From Lachnospiraceae bacterium (lineage in GTDB: Bacteria; Bacillota; Clostridia; Lachnospirales; Lachnospiraceae): 64,000 nt of DNA. This document shows positions 36,378 to 45,097 of this stretch, in pieces; position 1 is the first letter of the stretch, and each line of letters starts with the position of its first letter. Under the pieces are notes generated by a model. That model did no database searches. It was not told where the DNA came from and worked only from the letters and a program-made list of their open reading frames with translations. The stretch is taken from the NCBI GenBank assembly GCA_017387565.1, contig JAFOEY010000027.1, positions 55,465 to 119,464 of the forward strand, read 5' to 3'. The position numbers and the translations under genes were made by a program.

Positions 36378-38489
36378 TTAAACTTCAAACATCAATTCAC
36401 CATATGTAGGAATTGGCCATAATTCTTTATCAACAATCATTTCCAACTCATCTGCAGGTTTTCTAAGCTCAGCCATAATTACCATAACAGTATCTTTATA
36501 GAAGAAGGCCTGTTCTTTGACATCTGTCATAGAAGATCCTTTTGCTTCTGCTTTCTCCAATTTTACTAAAGCTTTCTGTATTGCTTCTAATTTCTTAGTA
36601 ACCTGTTTTAATAAATCTGTCTGAACGGATGCGTCTGCACCTGCTGCCTTAACAGCATTGATGGTATCCGCCAGTACTTTCGTGTATTTTACAACTGCAG
36701 GAATAATCTGTTTACTAGCCATATCAATCATGGTCAATGCTTCAATATTGATTGATTTAGCATATGTCTCGTAAATAATCTCTTCACGGGATTTCAATTC
36801 TGCCTCTGTATAAATACCGAATTTTTCAAACAGAGCAACTGCTTTCGGATCTGTGATGGTGCTTGCAGCTTCAATCATGGATTTAATATTCGGCAATCCT
36901 CTCTTTTCAGCTTCTTTTACCCATTCATCGGAATAACCGTTGCCATTGAAGATAATTCTTTGGTGTTTGGTCATATATTCTTTAATCAGATCATGTACTG
37001 CAGCATCGAAATCATCAGCTTTTTCGAGAATATCTGCTGCCTCACAGAATGCTTCTGCAACAATTGCATTTAAGGTTGTATTGGGGCCTGCGATAGAGTC
37101 GGCACTACCAACCATACGGAACTCAAATTTATTACCGGTAAAAGCAAACGGTGATGTTCTGTTACGGTCTGTTGCATCTTTCTGTAAATCAGGTAATGTT
37201 GATACACCTGTTTCCAATTTTCCACCCTGTTTTACAGAATCGGCACTACCTGTTTCAACAAGCTGTTTTACAACATCCTCAAGCTGTTCTCCAAGGAACA
37301 TGGAAATAATAGCCGGAGGTGCTTCATTGGCACCAAGTCTGTGATCATTACCAACGTCAGAAGCTGACTGACGAAGCAGATCTGCGTGCGTATCAACCGC
37401 TTTCATAATGCAGGCAAGCACAAGTAAAAACTGGATGTTTTCATTTGGTGTATCACCGGGTTCCAATAAATTAACGCCGTTATCGGTTGTAATTGACCAG
37501 TTGTCATGTTTACCGGAACCATTTACACCTGCATAGGGTTTTTCATGTAAAAGGCATCTCATACCATGCTTAACAGCAACTCTCTTCATCGTCTCCATAA
37601 CCAGCTGGTTGTGGTCTACAGCGATATTTGCTGTTTCGTAAATCGGTGCTAACTCATGCTGGGCAGGAGCAACTTCGTTGTGCTGTGTTTTAGCTGTTAC
37701 ACCTAATTTCCAAAGCTCCTCATTTAAATCTTTCATATATGCGCCGACACGCTCACGGATAACACCAAAGTAGTGATCTTCCATTTCCTGTCCTTTCGGA
37801 GGAAGCGCTCCGAAAAGAGTGCGTCCGGAAAACATTAAGTCAGGGCGCTGTTTGTATAATTTTTCATCTACTAAGAAATATTCCTGTTCAGGGCCAACGG
37901 ATGCCGTAACCTTTGTTGCACCAGTGTTACCGAATAATCTTACAATACGAAGTGCCTGCTTAGAAACAGCTTCCATAGAACGAAGCAAAGGTGTCTTTTT
38001 ATCGAGTGCTTCACCTGTATAAGAACAGAAAGCTGTAGGAATACAAAGAATAGCGCCTGTTGCAGCTTCTTTTAAGAAAGCAGGAGAGGTGATATCCCAT
38101 GCTGTATATCCTCTGGCTTCAAATGTTGCACGAAGTCCGCCGGAAGGGAAAGAAGAAGCATCGGGCTCACCTTTAATTAATTCTTTTCCGGAAAACTCAG
38201 TAATCATTTTTCCCATTTCATCGGGATGTGCAACGAATGCATCGTGTTTTTCTGCAGTAATACCTGTCAGGGGCTGGAACCAATGTGTATAGTGTGTTGC
38301 ACCATTCTCAACAGCCCAGTCTTTCATTGCTTTTGCAACAACATTCGCAGTTGCCATGGAAAGTTCTCCACCTTGGTCCATTACCTTTTTAACCTCTTTG
38401 AAGGCATCTTTGGGAAGGCGTTCCTTCATTTTACCAAGGGTAAAAACATTTTTTCCGAAGATTTCTTCGACGTTCATAACTTCACTCAT
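36378..38489 (-). CDS. glnN: Type III glutamine synthetase
   Basis: A 703-residue GSIII (GlnN), forming glutamine from glutamate, ammonia and ATP. Family marks: N-terminal GSIII domain with [19 protein letters not shown], the metal-binding [22 protein letters not shown], and [34 protein letters not shown]. The length is typical and much greater than GSI. AGGAG lies 9 nt before the ATG. The long leader contains a terminator overlapped by an alternative hairpin, so expression is probably controlled by antitermination in response to nitrogen status. Confidence 0.97.
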   Translation of the reverse strand: MSEVMNVEEIFGKNVFTLGKMKERLPKDAFKEVKKVMDQGGELSMATANVVAKAMKDWAVENGATHYTHWFQPLTGITAEKHDAFVAHPDEMGKMITEFSGKELIKGEPDASSFPSGGLRATFEARGYTAWDITSPAFLKEAATGAILCIPTAFCSYTGEALDKKTPLLRSMEAVSKQALRIVRLFGNTGATKVTASVGPEQEYFLVDEKLYKQRPDLMFSGRTLFGALPPKGQEMEDHYFGVIRERVGAYMKDLNEELWKLGVTAKTQHNEVAPAQHELAPIYETANIAVDHNQLVMETMKRVAVKHGMRCLLHEKPYAGVNGSGKHDNWSITTDNGVNLLEPGDTPNENIQFLLVLACIMKAVDTHADLLRQSASDVGNDHRLGANEAPPAIISMFLGEQLEDVVKQLVETGSADSVKQGGKLETGVSTLPDLQKDATDRNRTSPFAFTGNKFEFRMVGSADSIAGPNTTLNAIVAEAFCEAADILEKADDFDAAVHDLIKEYMTKHQRIIFNGNGYSDEWVKEAEKRGLPNIKSMIEAASTITDPKAVALFEKFGIYTEAELKSREEIIYETYAKSINIEALTMIDMASKQIIPAVVKYTKVLADTINAVKAAGADASVQTDLLKQVTKKLEAIQKALVKLEKAEAKGSSMTDVKEQAFFYKDTVMVIMAELRKPADELEMIVDKELWPIPTYGELMFEV

Positions 38490-38620
38490 TTTTCATATCT
38501 CCTTTTCCTCTTATTGGGAGCTGATATTTTAAACACCGTCACAAATCCCGCTAACCAGTTCCACCTCTGATTATGCAGTTATCAGACACTTCCTTATACA
38601 AATGCATCTGATGCGTTACG

Positions 38621-38696
38621 AAAATAAAAAAAGTTCCGAACCGTACGGTTGGAACTTCATCGTTCAAAATATCTTATGTCGGTGGCTTCAACACCG
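38621..38696 (-). promoter_or_regulatory. glnN leader: twin hairpins and overlapping intrinsic terminator
   Basis: In transcript order: hairpin CGGTG-TTGAAGC-CACCG (38680-38696); hairpin GAAC-GATGAA-GTTC (38652-38665); terminator stem AAGTTCC-AACC...GGTT-GGAACTT (with one bulge) followed by TTTTTTTATTTT (38621-38657). The second hairpin uses the 5' arm of the terminator, so the two exclude each other. The arrangement resembles ANTAR-type antitermination targets, but the loop bases do not clearly fit that consensus. Confidence 0.65.
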
Positions 38697-38792
38697 TTTT
38701 CTATTTTATATAGATAAGATACTCTTATTTTTTCAAAAATGCAAGTATATTTTTAAAAAAATTTAATTCCGGCCGCGGTTCACACTTCTGTT

Positions 38793-38822
38793 ATTATAGC
38801 AGAGTATTTAAACTACGGTCAA
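38793..38822 (-). promoter_or_regulatory. Promoter of the glnN leader
   Basis: Minus strand TTGACC, 18-nt spacer, TATAAT; gives a leader of about 295 nt. It begins only about 25 nt past the trhP stop. Confidence 0.8.
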
Positions 38823-38847
38823 GAATGTTATCTTTTTATGACTAATC

Positions 38848-40083
38848 TCATTCTTGTTCAGGCGCTTTCTTTCGCAGTAAATCATATACGGATGCCGGCT
38901 GATCCAATTCAACCCTCAGTTTTTGCTGCGGATGGGGAGCACTTTCCATTTTTTCTCCGGTTTCTTCATTTATAATAGAAACAACCTTAGTCTCTACGTT
39001 ACTTCCATCCGGTTTCATAATTTCAATGGTTTCTCCAACGCAGAACTTATTTCTTTGCTCAATATAAACTACATTCTGTTCTGCACGGTTGATAATGCCC
39101 AAATAGATATATTCATTGATATACGTGTTACTGTCATAAATCTGTGTATTTTCATCCGGCTTTCCAAAATAAAATCCCGTCGTAAACTGTCTGTATGTGC
39201 ACTTGGAAATTTCTTCTTTTGCCCAAGGCAGGATTTCTTCAAAGGTCTCTTTTCCCTGCACGGCAGCATCAATGGCTTTGCGATAAGTCCTTGCAACCGT
39301 CGCCACATAAAGAGCGGTTTTCATTCGTCCTTCAATCTTAAAACTGTCAATACCGGCATCAATCATCTCGGGAATATGCTCAATCATGCATAAATCCTTG
39401 GAATTAAAAATATAAGTTCCCCGTTCGTTTTCATATACCGGAAGATATTCACCGGGACGGCTTTCCTCCACAACCGCATATTTCCAACGGCAGGGATGAG
39501 TACAAGCTCCGTGATTGGCATCCCTTCCGGTAAAATAATTGCTGAGCAGGCAACGTCCGGAATAGGAAATGCACATAGCTCCATGAATAAAACATTCGAT
39601 TTCCATATCATCCGGAATGTTTTCCCGAATTTGCCTGATTTCTACCAAAGAAAGCTCTCTGGCACAGACCACTCGCCGAATTCCCTGATCATACCAAAAA
39701 CGGAAGGTCATATAGTTCGTATTATTAGCCTGCGTACTGATATGAATTTCAATATCCGGGCAATTAGCCTTTGCTAACATTACCATCCCCGGATCCGCAA
39801 CAATAATCGCATCCGGTTTGATTTCTGCCAATTCGCGAAAATAGTTAGCTGCACCTTCCAAATCATAGTTGTGAGCAAGAATATTTGCGGTAACATGAAC
39901 CTTTACACCATGTTCATGGGCAAATTTAATGCCTTCTCTCATCTCATCCGGTGTAAAATTCTTAGCTTTTGCCCTTAGTCCAAAAGCTTCCCCACCGATA
40001 TATACTGCATCAGCACCAAATATTACTGCTGTTTTTAACACTTCTAAACTACTTGCAGGAATCAACAATTCCGGTTTTCTCAT
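38848..40083 (-). CDS. trhP: U32-family tRNA hydroxylation protein TrhP
   Basis: A 411-residue U32 protein. In Bacillus subtilis TrhP makes 5-hydroxyuridine at position 34 of certain tRNAs, after which TrmR methylates it to 5-methoxyuridine. The Cys cluster expected to hold an iron-sulfur centre is visible at Cys171, Cys178, Cys194 and Cys198 (CISYSGRC, CTHPC). The trmR gene lies directly upstream (320 nt, occupied by repeats), supporting this assignment over a collagenase-like peptidase, the older family label. Start ATG at 40083. Confidence 0.9.
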   Translation of the reverse strand: MRKPELLIPASSLEVLKTAVIFGADAVYIGGEAFGLRAKAKNFTPDEMREGIKFAHEHGVKVHVTANILAHNYDLEGAANYFRELAEIKPDAIIVADPGMVMLAKANCPDIEIHISTQANNTNYMTFRFWYDQGIRRVVCARELSLVEIRQIRENIPDDMEIECFIHGAMCISYSGRCLLSNYFTGRDANHGACTHPCRWKYAVVEESRPGEYLPVYENERGTYIFNSKDLCMIEHIPEMIDAGIDSFKIEGRMKTALYVATVARTYRKAIDAAVQGKETFEEILPWAKEEISKCTYRQFTTGFYFGKPDENTQIYDSNTYINEYIYLGIINRAEQNVVYIEQRNKFCVGETIEIMKPDGSNVETKVVSIINEETGEKMESAPHPQQKLRVELDQPASVYDLLRKKAPEQE

Positions 40084-40110
40084 ATTCCAAAATCTCCTTA
40101 ACGAAATACT

Positions 40111-40175
40111 ATGATGTTGGAGTCAAAAGTTATTTTGACCCCATGATACCAACGGATTGCTACACAATTTGCGTA
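40111..40175. repeat. Family B repeat, partial copy
   Basis: ATGATGTTGGAGTC...GACCCCATGATACC and the beginning of the CGGATTGC hairpin, which then decays. It is fused to family C sequence. Confidence 0.7.
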
Positions 40176-40235
40176 TCTTTGGGATTTTATATATTCTGCG
40201 TACAGACACATTCTTTCTTGTCGACTCTTTTCCGT

Positions 40236-40378
40236 CATCTGCCGGATTTATATATTCTGCGCACAGACTGTATTTGGGCGTCAGCATTTAATGAGCAATT
40301 TATTGCGAATTTAGTACTGCTACGTTGATATCCAAGTGAGAACGCGTCTGGAAGCAGAATATATAAATCCGGCAGATG
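40236..40378. repeat. Family C repeat, 143-bp copy with different arms
   Basis: Perfect 25-bp arms beginning CATCTGCCGGATTT and ending AAATCCGGCAGATG enclose the same core as at 20.5 kb (AATGAGCAATTTATTGCG, AACGCGTCTG). The outer arm bases differ from that copy yet remain complementary. A broken extra left arm (TTTATATATTCTGCGTACAGACA, in two parts) lies at about 40193-40215. It sits between trmR and trhP. Confidence 0.85.
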
Positions 40379-40404
40379 CAAAACACACACAAACCAAAAC
40401 AGGT

Positions 40405-41040
40405 TTATTTTCTGGCAGAAACAGCCACTCCATCACCTAATGTCAGGATAGATGTTTCCAGTTCCTCATGATGTTTGAGTGTATATAGATATTCTCTCAT
40501 TCGCTTGTGAATTGTCCGGTCTCTTCTTGTGACCGCGTATTTGGATTCGATAATGTCCCCATCCTGCATTACGTTATCGGAAATCAGGACTCCGCCGGGA
40601 GCTAATAAGCGCATAATCTCAGGTAAATAGTGAATATACTGACCCTTGGCAGCATCCATAAAAATAAAGTCATAGGGACCGTCTAAGGTTTTTAAGACTT
40701 CCATGGCATCCCCTTCAAGCAGGGTTATCTGCTCTTCTTTATGATATTTTTTAAAATTATCCCTTGCAATGGGAATCCGCTTATCGTAATTTTCTATGGT
40801 TGTAATATGCCCGTCTGTAAACTCACTCATCAATAAAGCAGAAAAACCGATGGCAGTTCCCACTTCCAGAATCTGCTTCGGTTTATTCATTACAAGCATG
40901 GTTTTCATAAAACTCTGCATTTCTTTCCGAATAATCGGAACCTGTGTGTTTAAGGCATATGCTTCCAGTTCATCCAGATAAGCCGGATTGCCTGCATCCA
41001 ATGAATTGATGTAAGCAACAAAACGCTCATCGGTAATCAT
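40405..41040 (-). CDS. trmR: tRNA 5-hydroxyuridine O-methyltransferase TrmR
   Basis: A 211-residue SAM-dependent O-methyltransferase of the catechol-O-methyltransferase-like family. SAM loop EVGTAIG (residues 59-65), IENYDKR and FIFMDAAKGQY are visible. In Bacillus subtilis TrmR (YrrM) forms 5-methoxyuridine in the tRNA wobble position; there too it stands between mltG (yrrL) and the U32 genes. Here the MltG-like gene lies 56 nt upstream and trhP downstream, so the same role is inferred. Confidence 0.9.
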   Translation of the reverse strand: MITDERFVAYINSLDAGNPAYLDELEAYALNTQVPIIRKEMQSFMKTMLVMNKPKQILEVGTAIGFSALLMSEFTDGHITTIENYDKRIPIARDNFKKYHKEEQITLLEGDAMEVLKTLDGPYDFIFMDAAKGQYIHYLPEIMRLLAPGGVLISDNVMQDGDIIESKYAVTRRDRTIHKRMREYLYTLKHHEELETSILTLGDGVAVSARK

Positions 41041-41096
41041 AATCTTACCCCTTTTTTCTATTTGTGGTTTTCGTATGTTTTAGGATTGCGAATAAC

Positions 41097-41624
41097 TTAT
41101 TCATTTTCCTGTACGGTATCTTCGCCTTCTTGAGCGCCATCTTCCTGATTGCCTTCAAATTCCGGTACTACTTCATCATCGGCATTATTCATAATGGTTT
41201 CATTTGCCGGATCCGTCGTTTTTGCATCGGCGTCAGCGTTTTCATCATTCTCGTCTTCTTCGCCGGCACCTGCTAAAGCAGCCAGAAGTTCTTCCGAATT
41301 CATGGAATTATTGAGTGTATAAATTCCCGGCTTTAAATCCTCTTTATACTCGGAAAGCAAAATCTGTACACGGAATAACTTCCAGTCCTCAACCAGCCCC
41401 ACCTTTTCGAACTCTTTTGCAAGCTCTTTTTCATCCATAGATTCTGTGACCGTAACCTGGATATCTCTACCCGGAGCAATGGCACATGGCAAATCGGCAA
41501 AAATACGATAGCCAAAATTATAAGCACTGATTGCTGTTTGATACAAATAATATAGAACAAAAATGGCAATGATAACTCGTAAAACCATGCCAACAAATGC
41601 TCCTACTACTTTTTTTGCATCCAT
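41097..41624 (-). CDS. MltG-like membrane protein lacking the catalytic domain
   Basis: A 175-residue protein at the place where Firmicutes carry mltG. It has a membrane segment (about residues 9-31), then a LysM-like YceG N-terminal subdomain (QVTVTESMDEKELAKEFEKV and KPGIYTLNNSMNSEELLAAL). The sequence then turns into a 55-residue acidic, low-complexity tail and stops; the roughly 200-residue lytic transglycosylase core with its catalytic Glu is absent. It is therefore not expected to cut peptidoglycan. It may bind glycan or act as an accessory. Gene order: ylbF upstream, trmR downstream. Confidence 0.75.
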   Translation of the reverse strand: MDAKKVVGAFVGMVLRVIIAIFVLYYLYQTAISAYNFGYRIFADLPCAIAPGRDIQVTVTESMDEKELAKEFEKVGLVEDWKLFRVQILLSEYKEDLKPGIYTLNNSMNSEELLAALAGAGEEDENDENADADAKTTDPANETIMNNADDEVVPEFEGNQEDGAQEGEDTVQENE

Positions 41625-41633
41625 AGGCTCCTC

Positions 41634-41978
41634 CTAATTCGACAAGTCGAAATCTTTCGCAAAAGCTTCACCAAGAACCGATTGGATTTCCTGGTACATA
41701 CGACAGAAAGCAAGCTCCGCCGCCAAAAAATCACTTACGATCGGATTTTTGCGAAATTCTTCATATTCCCGCTCAAAACGATCGGTTTCATCAAAAAGTT
41801 TGTCTGCATCTGTTTCGTTTTGTAATTTAAAATTGCGATATCGAAATTCATCAATCTGTTTTTTCAAGTCCGGGTATTGCGTTGACACGAATTCCTTCTG
41901 CCTGAAATACTCTTTACAGATATCTTCTTCCCGCATCTTATTGATATAATCAGTTGTAATCTTTAAATAATCGCTCAT
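41634..41978 (-). CDS. YlbF/YmcA-family protein
   Basis: A 114-residue all-helical protein of the YlbF/YmcA (DUF964) family, whose Bacillus members form a complex that modulates RNase Y and mRNA maturation. Seen: LKITTDYINKMREEDICKEYFRQKEFV at the N-terminus (in parts) and FLAAELAFCRMYQEIQSVLGEAF at the C-terminus. The long frame up to 42068 overlaps the RNase J gene; AGAGAGG 5 nt before the ATG at 41978 fixes the shorter start. Position right behind RNase J suggests a shared role in RNA turnover (inference). Confidence 0.82.
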   Translation of the reverse strand: MSDYLKITTDYINKMREEDICKEYFRQKEFVSTQYPDLKKQIDEFRYRNFKLQNETDADKLFDETDRFEREYEEFRKNPIVSDFLAAELAFCRMYQEIQSVLGEAFAKDFDLSN

Positions 41979-42013
41979 GAAAGCCTCTCTGCGTATCTTA
42001 TCGGTTTGTTTTG

Positions 42014-43684
42014 TTACACTTCCATTATAATCGGTAATATCATCGGACGACGTTTTGTTTTTTTCCACAAATAATCACCAAGATTATCTTTAATCGCTGC
42101 TTTTATTTTACCCCAATCCGAAACATTTCTTTCCTGAAAGCGCCCCATCATATCTAAAACCATTTCCCTGGCTCCGTCAATCAGTTCATCCGATTCTCTT
42201 ACATATACAAATCCGCGGGATACAATATCCGGTCCCGACACAAGATAATTGCTTGCCGATTCCAATGCCATGACAACAATCAGAATACCATCCTCTGCCA
42301 GGTGTTGACGATCCCGCAAAACGATATTGCCGACATCTCCGACTCCTAAGCCGTCAACATAAACGGCACCCGTAGGTACTTTACCAATTACTTCAGCACT
42401 TTCTTCGGAAATTTCCAAAACATCGCCGGAGCTCAAAATAAAAATATTCTCTGAATCATATCCCAATCCTTTTACAAGTGAAGCCTGTGCAATCAGATGC
42501 CGGTATTCACCATGAACCGGAATTGCATATTTGGGACGAACCAATGTATATAAAAGTTTAATTTCTTCCTGGCAGGCATGTCCCGATACATGTGTATCCT
42601 GGAAAATAACATTTGCACCTTTGGCATATAACTCATTAATAATTTTAGAAACCGCTTTTTCATTGCCCGGAATCGGATGCGATGAAAAAATAACCGTATC
42701 ATTGGGTCCGATGCTGACCTTTCTGTGCACGCCACCTGCCATACGGCTGAGCGCAGCCATGCTTTCTCCCTGACTTCCGGTCGTAATGATAACCGTTCTG
42801 TCATCGGGATAGTTTTTTAATTCTTCTATCGTAATCAACGTATTATCAGGCACATTCAGACAACCAAGTGCAGCGGCTGTATCAATAATGCTGACCATAC
42901 TCCGTCCTTCGACCACAACCTTACGCCCGAATTTGTATGCAGAATTAATAATCTGCTGAACCCTGTCCACATTGGATGCAAACGTCGCAATAATAATCCG
43001 GGTTCCCGTGTGTTCGGCAAAAATATTGTCAAAGGTTTTTCCAACTGTCCTCTCCGACTGCGTAAAACCAGGTCTCTCTGCATTGGTACTGTCGCACATC
43101 AATGCCAGCACACCCTTTTTCCCAATCTCGGCAAATCGTTGAAGATCAATGGCATCACCGAATACCGGTGTATAATCCACTTTAAAATCACCGGTGTGAA
43201 CCACAATCCCGGCAGGAGAATAAATCGCCAGCGCAGCCGCATCCACAATACTGTGATTGGTCTTAATAAATTCAATTCGAAAGTTTCCAAAGTTAATAAT
43301 TTGTCCGAATTTTACGACTTTACGCTTAACCACATGTTCCATGCCATGCTCTTTTAACTTATTTTCAATAATGGCCATGGTCAGATTTGTTGCATAAATC
43401 GGAACCGGAATATCCTTTAACACATAGGGCAGCGCGCCAATATGATCCTCATGCCCATGTGTTATCATAAAACCTTTGACCTTATCCAGATTTTCTTTTA
43501 AATATGTCACATCCGGAATCACGAGATCAATTCCAAGCATATCATCTTCCGGAAATGATAAGCCGCAGTCCACAACAACAATACTGTCTTCGTACTCAAA
43601 GGCAGTAATGTTCATACCAATCTGCTCCAGACCTCCCAACGGAATAATTTTCAGCTTGGAAGCCGGCATCTTTTTCTTATTCAA
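42014..43684 (-). CDS. rnj: Ribonuclease J
   Basis: A 556-residue metallo-beta-lactamase/beta-CASP RNase. Metal-binding motif HGHEDH (residues 76-81), SFPEDDMLGIDLVIPD near the N-terminus, the beta-CASP region with GSQGESMAALSRMA, and HVSGHACQEE further on. RNase J has 5'-3' exonuclease and endonuclease activity in mRNA decay and rRNA maturation. GGAGG precedes the start region. It heads the rnj-ylbF-mltG-trmR-trhP run. J1 and J2 cannot be told apart by eye. Confidence 0.96.
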   Translation of the reverse strand: MNKKKMPASKLKIIPLGGLEQIGMNITAFEYEDSIVVVDCGLSFPEDDMLGIDLVIPDVTYLKENLDKVKGFMITHGHEDHIGALPYVLKDIPVPIYATNLTMAIIENKLKEHGMEHVVKRKVVKFGQIINFGNFRIEFIKTNHSIVDAAALAIYSPAGIVVHTGDFKVDYTPVFGDAIDLQRFAEIGKKGVLALMCDSTNAERPGFTQSERTVGKTFDNIFAEHTGTRIIIATFASNVDRVQQIINSAYKFGRKVVVEGRSMVSIIDTAAALGCLNVPDNTLITIEELKNYPDDRTVIITTGSQGESMAALSRMAGGVHRKVSIGPNDTVIFSSHPIPGNEKAVSKIINELYAKGANVIFQDTHVSGHACQEEIKLLYTLVRPKYAIPVHGEYRHLIAQASLVKGLGYDSENIFILSSGDVLEISEESAEVIGKVPTGAVYVDGLGVGDVGNIVLRDRQHLAEDGILIVVMALESASNYLVSGPDIVSRGFVYVRESDELIDGAREMVLDMMGRFQERNVSDWGKIKAAIKDNLGDYLWKKTKRRPMILPIIMEV

Positions 43685-44041
43685 TTAAAACTCCTCCACA
43701 TTCTTTCATATCTGCGGATCCTTCATGCATGAATCATTCCTTCAAAAACGGTTGATAAAGCTTGTCCCCGAAACCATAAAACTTATCCGGATTTTTACGA
43801 TAATGATCCAGGTCATGCAGCTTCCGTAAATATGTACTACATTTATTATTTGCCTAATCAAGTATTATCTTTATCTAAGTATTTACTTTCTCAAGTATTT
43901 ACTTCTCAGGTATTTATTTCTCAAGTATTTACTTCTCAAGCATTTTCTTTCCCAAGTTTTTCAAAAATTTTGCTCTTAGGCTTATTATCAATTTTTATCA
44001 TCATAATCATTTTTGAAATTCCAATGTTGTCTTATCATTAT
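43685..44041. other. Degenerate, repeat-rich intergenic region upstream of RNase J
   Basis: Holds a 39-codon protein-like fragment (separate entry) and, at about 43866-43965, five to six imperfect copies of a 15-16 nt unit TCTCAAGTATTTACT. The rest is AT-rich. No convincing promoter was found on either strand. Confidence 0.6.
43734..43853 (-). pseudogene. Possible C-terminal fragment of a lost gene
   Basis: The minus strand has 39 sense codons and a stop without any start codon; the translation contains LRKLHDLDHYRKNPDKFYGF and DKLYQPFLKE, a composition that looks protein-like. Upstream an in-frame TAG and the short tandem repeat interrupt it. I do not recognise the protein. It may be chance. 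Confidence 0.3.
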
Positions 44042-44314
44042 TTACTCTTCTGAGTCGTTTGATACCAAATCAACATCTTCCAGAATATCTTCAAAAATTG
44101 CGGCAACCGCATTTAATTCCTGATCATCACTGACAATTTCATACAATCCCTCTTCCTCTGCATCGGAAGATAAATCTTTTAATATCAGAGCTTCGGCATC
44201 TCCTTCTTCTTTATCGGTCACTAACAGGTAGTTGATGCCTCCCAATCTGGTTTGTTCCAATACGTAAAATTCAACCGTTTCCTCATCCGGTCTGGTAAAA
44301 CTGATTTTCTCCAC
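44042..44314 (-). CDS. DUF1292 (YrzB-family) protein
   Basis: A 90-residue acidic protein of the DUF1292 family: FYVLEQTRLGGINYLLVTDK and ALILKDLSSDAEEEGLYEIV match the family pattern. Function unknown. In Firmicutes it sits directly behind ruvX in the ireB-ruvX-DUF1292 order seen here, followed by mltG or RNase J genes. The gap to ruvX is 26 nt. AAGGAGAG lies upstream of the ATG. Confidence 0.88.
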   Translation of the reverse strand: MEKISFTRPDEETVEFYVLEQTRLGGINYLLVTDKEEGDAEALILKDLSSDAEEEGLYEIVSDDQELNAVAAIFEDILEDVDLVSNDSEE

Positions 44315-44340
44315 AAATACTCTCCTTTACCGGCAAAAAT

Positions 44341-44775
44341 CTATTGTTCTTTTTGTATCCTTAAGCTGTCTAAATACCCTTGCAAAATAAAAGAAGCAGC
44401 AATGGCATCGACATATTCTTTGCGTTCTTCGCGGCGAATGCCCGACTCCATCATAACACGATCTGCCGATACCGTAGTCAGCCTTTCATCCCACATAACA
44501 GGCTCTATTCCTGTACGTCTGTATATCATATCGGCAAACTCTCTGGTCTTTTCCACGCGTTCGCCTTCGGTATTGTTCATATTTTTGGGAAGACCGATGA
44601 CAATCCGGTCGACTTCATATTCCTCGATCAGTGTCTCAATCCGGGCCAACGTCTGGCGCAGCTTGTTTTCCTGCTTTCTGCGAATAATCTCGACACTTTG
44701 TGCAGTAACGAACAAAGGATCACTGACAGCAACTCCTACCGTTTTTGATCCGAAATCCAGCCCCATGATCCTCAT
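44341..44775 (-). CDS. ruvX: YqgF/RuvX RNase H-fold resolvase
   Basis: A 144-residue protein: [19 protein letters not shown] with the first catalytic Asp, [14 protein letters not shown], and [13 protein letters not shown] with the second acidic site, typical of YqgF. The family is implicated in pre-16S rRNA processing and Holliday junction resolution. Conserved neighbours ireB and DUF1292. Confidence 0.96.
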   Translation of the reverse strand: MRIMGLDFGSKTVGVAVSDPLFVTAQSVEIIRRKQENKLRQTLARIETLIEEYEVDRIVIGLPKNMNNTEGERVEKTREFADMIYRRTGIEPVMWDERLTTVSADRVMMESGIRREERKEYVDAIAASFILQGYLDSLRIQKEQ

Positions 44776-44787
44776 AGCTTTTCCTCT

Positions 44788-45048
44788 TTACTTCCAGTTA
44801 TTTGTCTTGATGTACTGCTTTAACATTTCTTCAACCAGTTCGTCACGTTCCACTTTCATAATCAGGCTTCTAGCATTCATATGACTGGTAATATAGGTCG
44901 GATCTCCCGACATAATGTATCCTACAATCTGGCTTACCGGATCATATCCTTTTTCTGTCAGTGCTTCATAAACGGTTGATAAAACGATTTTAACGCCGTT
45001 TTCCGGCTCAGTCACTTTAAAATACTGTGTATTTCCTAAATCTTGCAT
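44788..45048 (-). CDS. ireB: IreB-family regulatory phosphoprotein
   Basis: An 86-residue protein of the IreB/DUF965 family; motifs [20 protein letters not shown] and [15 protein letters not shown] are diagnostic. In Enterococcus IreB is a substrate of the Ser/Thr kinase IreK and a negative regulator of cephalosporin resistance. The frame extends to 45069, but AAAGGA lies 9 nt before the ATG at 45048 and that start gives the usual N-terminus with TQYFKV. Confidence 0.93.
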   Translation of the reverse strand: MQDLGNTQYFKVTEPENGVKIVLSTVYEALTEKGYDPVSQIVGYIMSGDPTYITSHMNARSLIMKVERDELVEEMLKQYIKTNNWK

Positions 45049-45097
45049 TTTGTCACGTCCTTTATCCATAGATATTGTTATTTTACCCCATCTTCTA

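Noticed and set aside
36086-38489. tRNA-Gln as a regulator of glnN
   Set aside because: The tRNA has its own promoter and terminator and lies downstream of glnN; the functional coincidence is not evidence.
43832-44053. Plus-strand 73-codon frame with repeated SQVF units and a hydrophobic segment
   Set aside because: The repeats follow from the short tandem DNA repeat, there is no ribosome binding site, and it overlaps the end of the DUF1292 gene on the other strand.
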